DNA of 64,000 nt, from assembly GCA_012516125.1 (NCBI GenBank), contig JAAYXB010000047.1, positions 45,599 to 109,598 on the forward strand, written 5' to 3'. The position numbers and the translations under genes were made by a program. Under the pieces are notes generated by a model, which was not told the origin of the DNA, made no database searches, and saw only the letters and a list, made by a program, of their open reading frames with translations. The DNA is from Bacillota bacterium (GTDB taxonomy: Bacteria > Bacillota > SHA-98 > UBA4971). Shown one piece after another: positions 1 to 8,669 of the stretch; positions within the stretch are counted from its first letter, which is position 1, and the number at the start of each line of letters is the position of its first letter.

Positions 1-618
1 CTCGCCGGCCTCGCCAGCCTCAGCCGCCGGCTTCTCCTCTTCCGCTGCCTTCGTGGGCGCCGCCACCGTCACCACGGTCTCGTCGCCGTGGGTAAGCGCC
101 CGCACGCCCTCGGGCAACTCGAGGTCGGCCACCTTGATGGAATCGCCTATCCTCAGGCCAGACACATTAACTTCCACCCTGTCAGGCATATCAGCGGGCA
201 GGGCATGAAGCTGGATCTCCCAGAGCAGGTGCTCGAGCACGCCGCCATCGTTCGGGCGCCTGTCCTCGCCCACCAGCACCACCGGGATCGTGGCGCTTAT
301 GGCTTCGGTCAGGGACACCTCCTGGAAGTCCGCATGAATTATATCTCCTCGTATGAAATCCCGCTGGACCTCCTTCAGGACGGCGGTTTTCTCGATACCG
401 CTCTTCCCGTCGCCGCCGATGACCAGCTTGACCAGCTTGCCGGGCCCAAGCCCCGCCTGCAGGGCCCTGTAGAACTCCCGCTCGCTAAGGCTAATGGGAG
501 TAGCGCCCTTCCCCTTTCCGTATATTACGGCAGGCACCCCGCCCCTGGCTCGCGCCTTGCGAGCGGCGCCCTTGCCGGTCTTCTGTCTCAGGTCTGCCTT
601 GACGATTACTTCTTTCAC
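1..618 (-). CDS. ctc: 50S ribosomal protein L25 / general stress protein Ctc (3' end outside window)
   Basis: This protein binds 5S rRNA in the large ribosomal subunit; the long Ctc form is a stress-associated variant. The translation from a GTG at 618 begins with KEVIVKADLR and continues into the L25 core (roughly residues 3-95). A beta-rich C-terminal domain follows (about 100-185), then an acidic Ala/Glu tail that runs off the window edge after 206 codons, so only the last few residues are likely missing. GGAAGGAG lies about 10 nt before the GTG. An ATG five bases upstream is followed at once by an in-frame stop, so GTG is the start. It is the last gene of glmU-prs-ctc, an order known from Bacillus. 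The family is clear; only the C-terminus is unseen. Confidence 0.93.
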   Translation of the reverse strand, partial: MKEVIVKADLRQKTGKGAARKARARGGVPAVIYGKGKGATPISLSEREFYRALQAGLGPGKLVKLVIGGDGKSGIEKTAVLKEVQRDFIRGDIIHADFQEVSLTEAISATIPVVLVGEDRRPNDGGVLEHLLWEIQLHALPADMPDRVEVNVSGLRIGDSIKVADLELPEGVRALTHGDETVVTVAAPTKAAEEEKPAAEAGEAGE

Positions 619-659
619 TTCATGACCGCTCCTTCCGATCTTTGCTGACGCACCCTCGC

Positions 660-1634
660 TCAGTCAAAAAGGATGGACACCGAAAGCTCCTCGTATATGC
701 GCCGAATGGCCTCGGCCAGAAGAGGCGCGACTGAAAGCACTTCCATTCTCTCCGGACGCCTGCTCTGGTCGATGGGTATCGTATCGGTCACGATGATTTT
801 CTTGATCCTCGACTCCGTCAGGATGTCCCTGGCCGGTCCCGAGAGGAGGGCGTGGGTGCAGGCAGCGTACACCTCGCGAGCTCCGGCGTCATAAAGGGCA
901 TCGGCCGCCTGCACTATTGTACCGCCGGTGTCTATTATATCATCAACAAGGATGACGGTTCTCCCGTCCACATCGCCAATGATGTGCATTACCTCAGATA
1001 CATTTGGCTCAGGCCGCCTCTTGTCGATGACCACGAGGCCCGCATGGAGCTTTCCGGCCATCGCCCGCGCCCTCGCCACGCCTCCGATGTCGGGCGAGGC
1101 AACGACGCAGTCCGTAAGCCCGGCATCCTGGATGTACCTGGCCAGGATCGGCATGGCGAGAAGCGGGTCCACCGGGATGTCGAAGAACCCCTGAACCTGC
1201 CCGGCATGCAGGTCCACCGTGACCATCCTGTCGCATCCCGCTGTCACCAGCAGGTTCGCCACCAGCTTGGCCGTTATCGGATCCCGGGCCTTCGTCTTCC
1301 TGTCCTGCCTTGCATAGCCGTAATACGGTATCACGGCGGTGACCGTCTTGGCCGAGGCGCGCCGCATGGCATCAATGATGATGAGGAGCTCCATGAGGTT
1401 CTCGTTGACGGGTGGGCAGGTGGGTTGGACCACAAAGACGTCGGTGCCGCGGACGCTTTCTTCTATCGCGACCCTTATCTCGCCGTCACGGAACCTGTCC
1501 ACCTTCATGGCGGCAAGGCCCACCCCGAGGTGGGCTGCTATCGCCTCCGCAAGGGCGGGATGAGCGCGCCCCGTGAAGACCTTCATCTTCTTGTAGGACG
1601 GCAGCATCATGTGGATTCCGCCTGCTTCACTCAT
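660..1634 (-). CDS. prs: Ribose-phosphate pyrophosphokinase (PRPP synthetase)
   Basis: It makes phosphoribosyl pyrophosphate from ribose 5-phosphate and ATP, feeding purine, pyrimidine, histidine, tryptophan and NAD synthesis in the cytoplasm. The 324-residue protein has the flexible catalytic loop around YARQDRKTKARDPI (107-120), the DLHAGQVQGFF segment (141-151) and the PRPP-binding loop VILVDDIIDTGGTI (237-250). Its length fits class I enzymes (about 315). The start is the ATG at 1634, which overlaps the glmU stop by 8 bp; AGGAGG lies 8 nt upstream. The overlap implies translational coupling with glmU. A longer upstream reading frame exists but lies within glmU and is not needed. Confidence 0.97.
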   Translation of the reverse strand: MSEAGGIHMMLPSYKKMKVFTGRAHPALAEAIAAHLGVGLAAMKVDRFRDGEIRVAIEESVRGTDVFVVQPTCPPVNENLMELLIIIDAMRRASAKTVTAVIPYYGYARQDRKTKARDPITAKLVANLLVTAGCDRMVTVDLHAGQVQGFFDIPVDPLLAMPILARYIQDAGLTDCVVASPDIGGVARARAMAGKLHAGLVVIDKRRPEPNVSEVMHIIGDVDGRTVILVDDIIDTGGTIVQAADALYDAGAREVYAACTHALLSGPARDILTESRIKKIIVTDTIPIDQSRRPERMEVLSVAPLLAEAIRRIYEELSVSILFD

Positions 1635-3075
1635 TACGCAAGCCTCCTGACTCTTTGCTGGAGTGGCCACCGTGGCCTTTCCCACCGCGCCCCTCCGCTT
1701 TATTCCGCCGTTCGAGGCGCCTTTGCACCCAGCCTGGGATCTCTTTCTGAAGGCCGCGCGCGATGCCGAGCGCGCCTTCAGGCACATCCCTTGTGATGGT
1801 GGACCCCGCCGCAACATACGCGCCCCTTCCGATCTTGACGGGAGCTACGAGGTTTGAGTTGCTGCCGATGAACACCCCGTCTTCAATTATCGTGGGATGC
1901 TTTTGCCACCCGTCGTAGTTGCACGTGATGGTGCCGGCGCCTATGTTGACCCCCTCGCCGACGGTGGCGTCCCCCAGGTATGTCTGGTGAGGCACCTTGC
2001 TGCCCTTTCCTATGGTGGACTTCTTGACCTCCACGAATGTGCCGACCTTGGCCCTTTCTTCGAGGACGGTCCCAGGGCGAAGGAAGCTGTATGGCCCCAC
2101 GGTTGCGCCGGGGCCTATAGTGGACTCCACAACCACTGCGTTCGATACGGACGCCCCATCCGCCACTTGCGTGTCCACCATCCGTACGAACGGGCCGATA
2201 GTGCATCCGTCGCCGATGACCGTCTTGCCCTGCAGGAACGTGAACGGAAGGATGACAGTGTCCCGCCCGACTGTGACATCGGCGTCTATAAACGTGGACG
2301 GCGGGTCGATGAGCGTCACGCCTGACAGCATAAGGCGCTCGCGCACCCTATCGCGGAAGATACGCTCGGCCTCGGCGAGCTGCACGCGCGTGTTGATCCC
2401 CCGCGCCGACAGGGGATCGCGCGCCCTTACGACCCTTACACGAAGGCCCCTTCCTATCATGATGCCGATAACATCGGTAAGATAGTACTCGCCCTGGGCG
2501 TTGTCGGGGGCCACGTCGCGCAAGGCGTCAAAAAGGGAGCGAGCGGAAAAGCAGTATATGGAGCTGTTGACCTCGGTTATCGCTGCTTCCTCGGGAGATG
2601 CGTCTTTCTCCTCGACGATCTTCACTATCTCACCCTGTGTGCCCCGGATGATCCGGCCGTACCCGGTGGGATCATCCAGCACCGCGGAAAGCACCGTGGC
2701 GGCCGCCCCGCTCTCCTGGTGTCCATCCACGAGCGCGGCAAGGTCGTCCCCACTGAGGAAGGCCGCGTCACCCGCGACCACCGCAACCGTACCGTCGTAG
2801 TCGCCCAGGACGCTCTCAGCTTTCATCACGGCGTGCCCGGTGCCGAGCTGCTCGGCCTGGAGGACGCACTCCCCGCGCGACCCAACGGCCTGCTTCACGA
2901 GGTCGGCCCCGTGTCCGACGACGACGATGACCCTCGTAGCTCCGGCGGCCTCGACGGCGTCAAGCACATACGAGACCATGGGCCTTCCGCATATCTCATG
3001 CATCACCTTGGGGATCCGGGACTTCATCCGGGTTCCAAGGCCTGCGGCAAGCACAATCGCGACGAACTCCTCCAT
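1627..3075 (-). CDS. glmU: Bifunctional UDP-N-acetylglucosamine pyrophosphorylase / glucosamine-1-phosphate N-acetyltransferase
   Basis: It catalyses the last two steps to UDP-GlcNAc: acetylation of glucosamine 1-phosphate and then uridylyl transfer, supplying peptidoglycan precursors. The N-terminal nucleotidyltransferase domain carries LAAGLGTRMKSRIPKVMH (residues 9-26). From about residue 250 the protein becomes a left-handed beta-helix of hexapeptide repeats with the acetyltransferase segment NYDGWQKHPT. It has 482 residues against about 455 normally, because of a charged C-terminal tail rich in Arg, Lys and Gly. ATG at 3075 follows GGGGGAG by 5 nt. The gene leads the glmU-prs-ctc cluster and its last 8 bp overlap prs. 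Confidence 0.97.
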   Translation of the reverse strand: MEEFVAIVLAAGLGTRMKSRIPKVMHEICGRPMVSYVLDAVEAAGATRVIVVVGHGADLVKQAVGSRGECVLQAEQLGTGHAVMKAESVLGDYDGTVAVVAGDAAFLSGDDLAALVDGHQESGAAATVLSAVLDDPTGYGRIIRGTQGEIVKIVEEKDASPEEAAITEVNSSIYCFSARSLFDALRDVAPDNAQGEYYLTDVIGIMIGRGLRVRVVRARDPLSARGINTRVQLAEAERIFRDRVRERLMLSGVTLIDPPSTFIDADVTVGRDTVILPFTFLQGKTVIGDGCTIGPFVRMVDTQVADGASVSNAVVVESTIGPGATVGPYSFLRPGTVLEERAKVGTFVEVKKSTIGKGSKVPHQTYLGDATVGEGVNIGAGTITCNYDGWQKHPTIIEDGVFIGSNSNLVAPVKIGRGAYVAAGSTITRDVPEGALGIARGLQKEIPGWVQRRLERRNKAEGRGGKGHGGHSSKESGGLRNE

Positions 3076-3346
3076 ATTCACTCCCCCGAGATCATTCCGC
3101 GCGGGCCGCAGGGCCCGCTCATGGCAGCCGGCTCCGCGGAACTCAGGACTTTTCGTATCCTGCCCGAGACTGCGGGTCCGGCCCGCAGAGATATTCAACG
3201 CTGATACGGGGTTTCCTCCCGAATCAGCACATAAAACGCGACGAGAGGAGTCGGCTTCCACCCCCCTCGCCTGCAAGCCACAACCCATAGAAGAAAGACA
3301 GACAAGACGTGTGCTGAGGCCGCCGCTCTCAGCTGGCCCCTGTGGT

Positions 3347-3532
3347 TCAGTCCTCCGTGCCGTACTGCGTGCAGGGTTCCTTGACCTTCGCCGCGACGAT
3401 CACCCCGTTCTCCAGGCTGAAAGCTAGGTCATCGAAGGGCTGGAGCCCAAGATGCCTGCGCACCTCCTCCGGCAGGGTGATGGTGCCTCCCGGCAAGACA
3501 CTCGTAACCACCCGCAACCCGCCATGGCTCAA
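3347..3532 (-). CDS. AbrB/SpoVT-type DNA-binding protein (short)
   Basis: This is a 61-residue swapped-hairpin AbrB-type protein. The segment VLPGGTITLPEEVRRHLGL matches the core of MazE/SpoVT/AbrB DNA-binding domains, and little else is present. Such proteins act as transition-state regulators or as toxin antitoxins; no PIN or MazF partner lies next to it, so a free-standing regulator or an orphan antitoxin are both possible. The start is uncertain: TTG at 3532 gives the listed length and has only a purine-rich stretch upstream, while in-frame GTG codons a few residues later are alternatives. It lies about 270 bp upstream of glmU on the same strand. Confidence 0.7.
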   Translation of the reverse strand: MSHGGLRVVTSVLPGGTITLPEEVRRHLGLQPFDDLAFSLENGVIVAAKVKEPCTQYGTED

Positions 3533-3757
3533 CTCCCATCCCCCCCTTCCCTACCCGCGTATGGTATGAGTTGCCATTCCCATTCTATAACATTTCTGGG
3601 CAGAATTCAAGGCTATGCGATTGAAAATCTCGAAGAAGCTCGATTTCAGGCCCTATACGCACTGATTGCGCGGCTACGCGAGCGCGTGCGGGGCCGCGCG
3701 TATATGTTTCCAGTGTCTTGACGGTTATCACGCTTATGCGTCAACTCCTCATTCAAA

Positions 3758-4927
3758 TTACTCAAACAGATACAGCCCTAGGGAGTCGTACGTGTCTGGG
3801 GTAACCACGCCGGTCACGCGCAGACCTCTTGACTCTTGAAACGCTTTCACCGCGTCGATCGTGGGCTGCTCGTACATTCCGTTCTCCGGCCCGGGGTCAA
3901 ACCCGAGCATCCGGAGGCGCCTCTGCGCCACCAGGACGTCGGTACCCCGTTCTCCGGGGCCTAGCTCGCGCCGGGGGTTGCGGAGGGGCCCGAAGGGGTT
4001 CCCACATATCACGACCGGCGTGCCGATCTGAACCCACTCGAAGATGAGCTCCACATCGTGATTGAACATTCTGATGCACCCGCCGCTCACCGCGTCTCCG
4101 ATATACCAGGGCTTGTTGGTGCCGTGGATGCCGTACTTGCCCCAGGGCACGTCGAGGCCCATCCACCTTGTGCCGAACCCTCCGCTCCATGCGCCCTTCG
4201 ACACAACCTTCCACTGCCCCTGCGGGGAGGGAGTCGTGGGTTTACCCACCGCGACGGGAAATTGCCTGTATGGTTTTCCGTCCGAGAGTATGGTTAGCGT
4301 CCGGTCTACCGTGTCTATGACGATCTCGACCCTCCCCGGCGGAGGAGGGACCGGCCCCTGCGCCACGGGAGATGCGGCAGTTTTTCCCAGCGCAATCCAC
4401 GTGCGCGGCCCCAGGACGCCGTCTGGTTCGAGGCCCCTGCTCCTCTGAAACGCGGCCACCGCCGCGGCGGTTCGAGGACCGTACACGCCGTCCACAGGGC
4501 CCGGATCGAACCCGAAGGTTGCAAGATGCGTCTGTAGACCGGCGATATCGGCGCCGGATGGATACGGAAGGTCGGCCCGGATGACCCTGTCATGGTCGCA
4601 GGCGCATGAATACAGCATAGCGGTGGAATGCGGCGCAGCGACGGTCATCGCCTGTGTAGGCAGCGCCTCGGGCCCCTGAGCTCGAACCGAAAACCCGTGA
4701 CCGTCCTCACCCTGCGGCGCGGCGGTGCGCACCGGCGTCGTCGCCGTGTTGCCAGGCGCGGCAGGCTCACCCGGCCGGTGGCCGCCACTTCCAACATGAG
4801 CGGAGAACGGCGCAGAAGGCCGACTGCCGTCCGGCGCCCGCCCGAGGCGCACGCCGATGACAAGGACGACAAAGACCAACGCCAGCATCGAAATTAGCAC
4901 CAGCACCAGCCCGCGGCGGTGCATCAT
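3758..4927 (-). CDS. L,D-transpeptidase (YkuD) flanked by two peptidoglycan-binding domains
   Basis: This is a cell-wall cross-linking enzyme predicted to act outside the membrane. The 389-residue protein starts with a membrane anchor (about 6-28) and a Pro/Gly/Ala-rich linker. A first PG_binding_1 domain follows (about 124-181), then a YkuD catalytic domain (199-310) and a second PG_binding_1 domain (about 328-386). The catalytic signature is intact: HGT at 268-270 and SGGCIR at 281-286, with Cys284 the expected nucleophile. ATG at 4927 is preceded by AGGAGG; codons further upstream are not needed. Binding domains on both sides of the catalytic core are less usual than one. It stands alone, with about 1.2 kb of non-coding DNA upstream. 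Confidence 0.93.
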   Translation of the reverse strand: MMHRRGLVLVLISMLALVFVVLVIGVRLGRAPDGSRPSAPFSAHVGSGGHRPGEPAAPGNTATTPVRTAAPQGEDGHGFSVRAQGPEALPTQAMTVAAPHSTAMLYSCACDHDRVIRADLPYPSGADIAGLQTHLATFGFDPGPVDGVYGPRTAAAVAAFQRSRGLEPDGVLGPRTWIALGKTAASPVAQGPVPPPPGRVEIVIDTVDRTLTILSDGKPYRQFPVAVGKPTTPSPQGQWKVVSKGAWSGGFGTRWMGLDVPWGKYGIHGTNKPWYIGDAVSGGCIRMFNHDVELIFEWVQIGTPVVICGNPFGPLRNPRRELGPGERGTDVLVAQRRLRMLGFDPGPENGMYEQPTIDAVKAFQESRGLRVTGVVTPDTYDSLGLYLFE

Positions 4928-5008
4928 CGTCCTTCCTCCTGTCTGCGAGTCGGCCCTGGCAGAGGCAGAGCGCCGCAGGTTCCGCGCGAGCAGGACCCTG
5001 GACGCCAA

Positions 5009-5552
5009 ATGGCCGTGCGAGTCCGTCCTGGCGGCGGCGCTCCGTCCGGCAAGCCCGCACGCGGCGCCCGTCCGCCCCTACCCATGCGGCGCCCGTCCAA
5101 GCCGTACCCATTCATGCTGCCGTACCCATCCATCCTTTAGTATTTCCAGCCTGCGCTACGTCCTGTCGCCTTCGTAGCGCGGGCGGCGATAAGGTGGTCG
5201 GGTACGAAACCAATTTTAGCGCTGGGCTGGGCTGGGTTGCGAGCGACCATGCTCGCCGGTGACCTGGTCGCCTCTAGACCAGCCTCCCAGGCGACCACAT
5301 GGCGTGGTGCCGCCGCTGCCGCTTGCGACGACGGCCTGACACGCCCCCGACGAGCAGGCTGCAATGGCCCCTGGGCGCCACAGCGGCTACATGCGCCCCT
5401 TACCATCTCCCGATTGACGAGGTCTCAAGGGCCTGGGTATACTTTGGGTATAGTTTCAGTTGAGCCGCCGCGCCTCTATGCTTCTCCCGGCGTGCCGCCC
5501 ATGGGCACGCATCGGCAGGTCGTGCGGGAACGGTCCCGCTGTCGACAACCAC
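5009..5552. other. Non-coding stretch upstream of the L,D-transpeptidase
   Basis: I see no convincing gene here. Possible reading frames on both strands have low-complexity compositions rich in Arg, Pro and Ala, as expected from GC-rich non-coding DNA. CCGTACCCAT occurs twice close together near 5105-5130. The L,D-transpeptidase promoter must lie in this stretch, but no clear -35/-10 pair was recognised. Confidence 0.5.
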
Positions 5553-5679
5553 CTAGAAGCGTGCTCCGAAACTCGGGCGCGACTCTAGCGACTGCAGGCT
5601 CAGCCCGCAAATCCGCAGCTAGGCGGCGTACCGATTGTCCCATGGGCGCGGCACGGGCGGTTTTGGAGCAGACTACTAG
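5553..5679 (+). repeat. MITE-like element family B, copy 1 (127 bp)
   Basis: This 127-bp element is matched at 25260-25386 in the same orientation and with exactly the same length; I count about nine mismatches by eye. Its ends are imperfect inverted repeats: the left end reads CTAGAAGCGTGCTCCGAAAC and the complement of the right end reads CTAGTAGTCTGCTCCAAAAC. Such short, non-coding, terminally inverted units fit a miniature inverted-repeat transposable element, though no matching transposase is present in the window. Confidence 0.75.
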
Positions 5680-5951
5680 CACGCGAGAGCGACCGGGCGC
5701 GGCGCACACCCGGCGCACATAGGGGCTACAAGGATGCTCCAAGACGGGCCTTGCCGCGCACGCCAGCCGACCCTTACACTGCCAAGCTGGGAATTTGCGA
5801 CCTAAGGGCGCTGGTGCCGGGCTTTGGTGCAGCTTTTGAAGCGCCTATTTTGAAGCACCTACTAGGAGGGAGGAGGCACCCGCCGTCGCGGCTGGACAGA
5901 CGGCTGCACGGGTAGCTGCGCCTGCGCCTGCTTAACAACTGACGCACGGCA

Positions 5952-6104
5952 CCAAGTGAGTATGTAGAAGTGCTCCCGACTCTTGGGAGGGGTTGCCGGT
6001 GGTTGCACGAGGGGTGTCAAAACCCGGCCACTCGCCCGACGGGCCGGGTTTGGGGAAGCGCGCCCCGCTTGGGGCGCCGTCCCCCAGTGCAACACCGGCA
6101 ACCA
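5952..6104 (+). repeat. Inverted-repeat element family A, long copy
   Basis: This is a long version of the window's commonest dispersed element. It opens with CAAGTGAGTATG and CTCCCGAC, then GGTTGCCGGTG; the end, AACACCGGCAACC, is the inverted counterpart. Inside lies a second palindrome, GGCGCC-rich, around 6060-6080. The same architecture is seen at 26591-26725 in reverse and at 63860-64000. It lies about 100 bp upstream of the cca start. Confidence 0.75.
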
Positions 6105-6206
6105 GACATCCGCAGGAAAACCGGGAGAGATTAGCGAACGTTACTCAATGCGGCACTGGCGCCCGGCTGCATACAGCTGCATGCAGAGGAGCGGCTCAGC
6201 CTCGCG

Positions 6207-7586
6207 ATGACCATGAACCTGGGCTGCGAACGTATTGTCAACGTGAATATCGAAGTGCCCGAGCATGTCGCGCGCGTGGCCCGGGAGCTTGAGGCGCGGG
6301 GGCATCGCGCCTACGTGGTCGGCGGTGCCGTGCGGGACTCCCTCCTCGGCAGAACGCCAAAGGACTGGGACATCTGCACGTCGGCCACCCCCGATGAAGT
6401 TGAGGATATCTTCCGCGGGAACGCGGTGTCTACCGGTAAGCGCTACGGCACTATCACCGTCCTGTCGGGTCGCAACGCCGTGGAGGTCACGACATTCCGC
6501 CGCGATGGGACATACAGCGACGGGCGCAGGCCCGACGTGGTTGTGTTCTCATCCGATGTCAGGGACGACCTCGCCCGCCGGGACTTCACCGTAAACGCCA
6601 TGGCCTACGACGTCGGGCGGAAGGCGGTGATCGATTGCTACAATGGCCTCTCTGACCTCGAGGCGCAGGTCATACGCACCGTCGGCGACCCCCGTGCCCG
6701 CTTTCAGGAGGATGCCCTGAGGATGCTCCGGGCGATTCGCCTCGGGGCGGAGCTTGGGTTCGCTGTCGCGCCCGAGACTCTCGTAGCTATCGAAACCAAT
6801 CACGGGCTCATTAGAAGAATCTCCTGGGAGAGGATTCGGGATGAGTTCTCCGCGATGATCGCTTCGCCCGGCGCGGGCGATGCGGTACGACTTACAGAGA
6901 GAACCCGGCTGCTGGAGCACATCCTTCCCGAGCTTGAGGCGTGCGTCACCGTCCCGGCAGGTGGGCCCTGCGCCGGAACCGTGTTTGAGCACAGCCTTAA
7001 GGTGACGGACATCATAGAGCCTGCCCTGCACCTTCGCCTCGCGGCGCTCCTCCACGACATCGGAAAGCCCGCGACAATGGCACGTGACTCAAGCGGCGCA
7101 GTGAGGTTCTTCGGTCACGACAAGGTCGGGGCCACACTCGCGCGCCAGGCGCTCGAAAGGCTCCGGTACCCGGGCGAACTGGTTCGAAGAGTCGCGTTGC
7201 TCATCGAGCGGCATATGTTCGCCTACGACCCGGCGACGAAGGACAAGGGCATTCGCCGTATCGTGGCGGCCCTCGGGATGGACGCCATCCGGGACCTCGT
7301 AAAGCTGCGCGAGGCCGACAGGACCGCCCTCGGCGCGGGGCCTGGGCCCGGCAGCAACATGGCGGCATTCCTTGCGAGGGTTGAGGACGTGATGGCAAAA
7401 GGCCCGGCGCTTTCAGTGCGCGACCTTGCGGTGAGTGGGCACGATGTCATAAGGGTGCTTGGCGTGCCCGAGGGACCGGAGGTCGGGAAGGCGCTTGCGA
7501 GGCTCCTCGATGCTGTGTTGGAGAACCCTGAACTCAACTCACGGGAAAAGCTCCTGCAACTCCTGCGGCAGATGAAGAGCAGATGA
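6207..7586 (+). CDS. cca: CCA tRNA nucleotidyltransferase / polyA polymerase family with HD domain
   Basis: This enzyme adds or repairs the 3' CCA end of tRNAs using CTP and ATP. The 459-residue protein has the class II nucleotidyltransferase head with YVVGGAVRDSLLGR near residue 35 and the metal-binding DWDIC shortly after. RRDFTVNAMAYD and the polyA-polymerase RNA-binding segment follow. In its second half an HD phosphohydrolase domain (LLHDIGKPATMA) could remove 2',3'-cyclic phosphates. The start is one of two close ATG codons at 6207 and 6216; GAGGAG lies somewhat far upstream. A tRNA-Gln gene with an encoded CCA lies just downstream on the opposite strand, so the enzyme is at least partly a repair enzyme here. 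Confidence 0.94.
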   Translation: MTMNLGCERIVNVNIEVPEHVARVARELEARGHRAYVVGGAVRDSLLGRTPKDWDICTSATPDEVEDIFRGNAVSTGKRYGTITVLSGRNAVEVTTFRRDGTYSDGRRPDVVVFSSDVRDDLARRDFTVNAMAYDVGRKAVIDCYNGLSDLEAQVIRTVGDPRARFQEDALRMLRAIRLGAELGFAVAPETLVAIETNHGLIRRISWERIRDEFSAMIASPGAGDAVRLTERTRLLEHILPELEACVTVPAGGPCAGTVFEHSLKVTDIIEPALHLRLAALLHDIGKPATMARDSSGAVRFFGHDKVGATLARQALERLRYPGELVRRVALLIERHMFAYDPATKDKGIRRIVAALGMDAIRDLVKLREADRTALGAGPGPGSNMAAFLARVEDVMAKGPALSVRDLAVSGHDVIRVLGVPEGPEVGKALARLLDAVLENPELNSREKLLQLLRQMKSR

Positions 7587-7604
7587 GACGCTAAGTACAC
7601 AATC

Positions 7605-7679
7605 TGGCTGGGGCGGGAGGATTCGAACCTCCGAATGCAGGATCCAAAGTCCCGTGCCTTACCGCTTGGCTACGCCCCA
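7605..7679 (-). tRNA. tRNA-Gln (anticodon TTG)
   Basis: The 75-nt minus-strand sequence folds as a cloverleaf. The acceptor pairs TGGGGCG with CGCCCCA, followed by discriminator G and an encoded CCA at 7605-7607. The anticodon arm is CGGGA-CTTTGGA-TCCTG with TTG as anticodon, and the T arm contains GGTTCGAATCC. The U1-A72 pair and G73 are typical of glutamine tRNAs. It is convergent with cca, 18 bp from its stop. Confidence 0.95.
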
Positions 7680-8247
7680 GCACGAACCGGCACAAACCCG
7701 CAAATTACTTGCCTTTTCGGCACCATGAGTATAGCAAAGGTGCCGAAGGACGTCAAGACGCCCCTGCGCTTTCCTCCGCTCCTGCGCTTCTGCGCCTCAG
7801 CGCCCCCGCTTAAGTTTAAGGCCGCGGGCCACTACCGGGGTCACGGCCCAGGGCAGCGGGGTGCGTATCACCCTGGAGTACGTATCACCCTGGCATGTGC
7901 GGCGCTCCGTCCGAGCGCGAGCGCCTCAGCAGCTGCGCCCGTCTACCGGCCCCAAGCAGGGCCTCGATGACCGCCTGGGCTTCTTGAGGAATCGCCGGCA
8001 CAATTCGAACCTGCGCGTCCGCGCCGCCGGCGCCCCACCCCCGAGTCCGGCACCGGCCAGCCTCTCCCTCTAGCAGCACCCTGCGAGAGCCGCCACGGAT
8101 TCCCTGGAAGCCGGCTCCGAACCGAGCCACGCCACGCCAGGCCGTGCGTATCGGCCAACTCTTACGCCGCCAATCTGGGGCGTTACGCCCATGACGACGT
8201 TGCAGCTAGCCCCAGGCGCGCCCTTGAAGCACTCCTGTAGACCCTGC
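7680..8247. other. GC-rich intergenic stretch between tRNA-Gln and spoVG
   Basis: About 570 bp with no gene I can support. A minus-strand frame at 7885-8130 contains a plausible-looking segment (VRIVPAIPQEAQAVIEAL) but begins in low-complexity Arg/Gly sequence and has no ribosome binding site. GTATCACCCTGG occurs twice in tandem near 7864-7892. Confidence 0.4.
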
Positions 8248-8523
8248 TCAGTTGGCCTCGGCCTGAGGGCTTGTTTGCGTTTGGTATGCCGCCATGACCG
8301 CCTTGTGGATTTCCGCCCGCGCCTCCTTCGTGATCGGGTGCGCGATATCCCTGTAACCGTTGGCCCCCACCTTGCGAGAGGGCATCGATACGAAGAGACC
8401 GGTGGGCCCTTCGATCACCTTGACTTCCTTGACAACGAATGCGTTGTCGAAGGTTATGGAAGCTATCGCCCGCGTCTTCCCGTCGCTCTTCACCGGCCTG
8501 ACCCGCACTTCCGTGATGTTCAA
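8248..8523 (-). CDS. spoVG: Septation / sporulation regulator SpoVG
   Basis: SpoVG is a small RNA- and DNA-binding regulator that links asymmetric septation, sporulation and virulence or cell-surface genes in Gram-positives. The 91-residue protein begins MNITEVRVRPVKSDGKTRAI and contains the conserved NAFVVKEVKVIEG and GLFVSMPSRK segments, followed by the C-terminal helix. The start codon is TTG at 8523, preceded by GGAAGGTGG. A sigma-H-like promoter lies upstream, which matches how B. subtilis spoVG is controlled. It is downstream of ispE and an NTP transferase, and upstream of glmU on the same strand. Confidence 0.96.
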   Translation of the reverse strand: MNITEVRVRPVKSDGKTRAIASITFDNAFVVKEVKVIEGPTGLFVSMPSRKVGANGYRDIAHPITKEARAEIHKAVMAAYQTQTSPQAEAN

Positions 8524-8574
8524 TTCCGGTCACCACCTTCCATACCAGGTACTCTTGTGGGTTGCATGAAGCGT

Positions 8575-8599
8575 ATTCCACATCAACCCATAGATTCCT
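8575..8599 (-). promoter_or_regulatory. Sigma-H-type promoter of spoVG
   Basis: On the minus strand AGGAATC (8593-8599) is followed, after 13 bases, by GGAAT (8575-8579). The sigma-H consensus of Bacillus is AGGAWWT, 12-14 bases, RGAAT. It sits about 50 bp before the spoVG start. The classical spoVG promoter is also sigma-H dependent. Confidence 0.7.
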
Positions 8600-8669
8600 G
8601 CTTATGGAAGACCAAAATCTCCTCTTTTTTCCTCCGCGGGTGCCGGTCCCGGTCAGGCGAGGGAAGCCG

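Noticed and set aside
5476..5742. Small gene in family B elements
   Set aside because: Both copies keep a similar minus-strand frame, but this follows from near-identical DNA; there is no ribosome binding site or recognisable protein.
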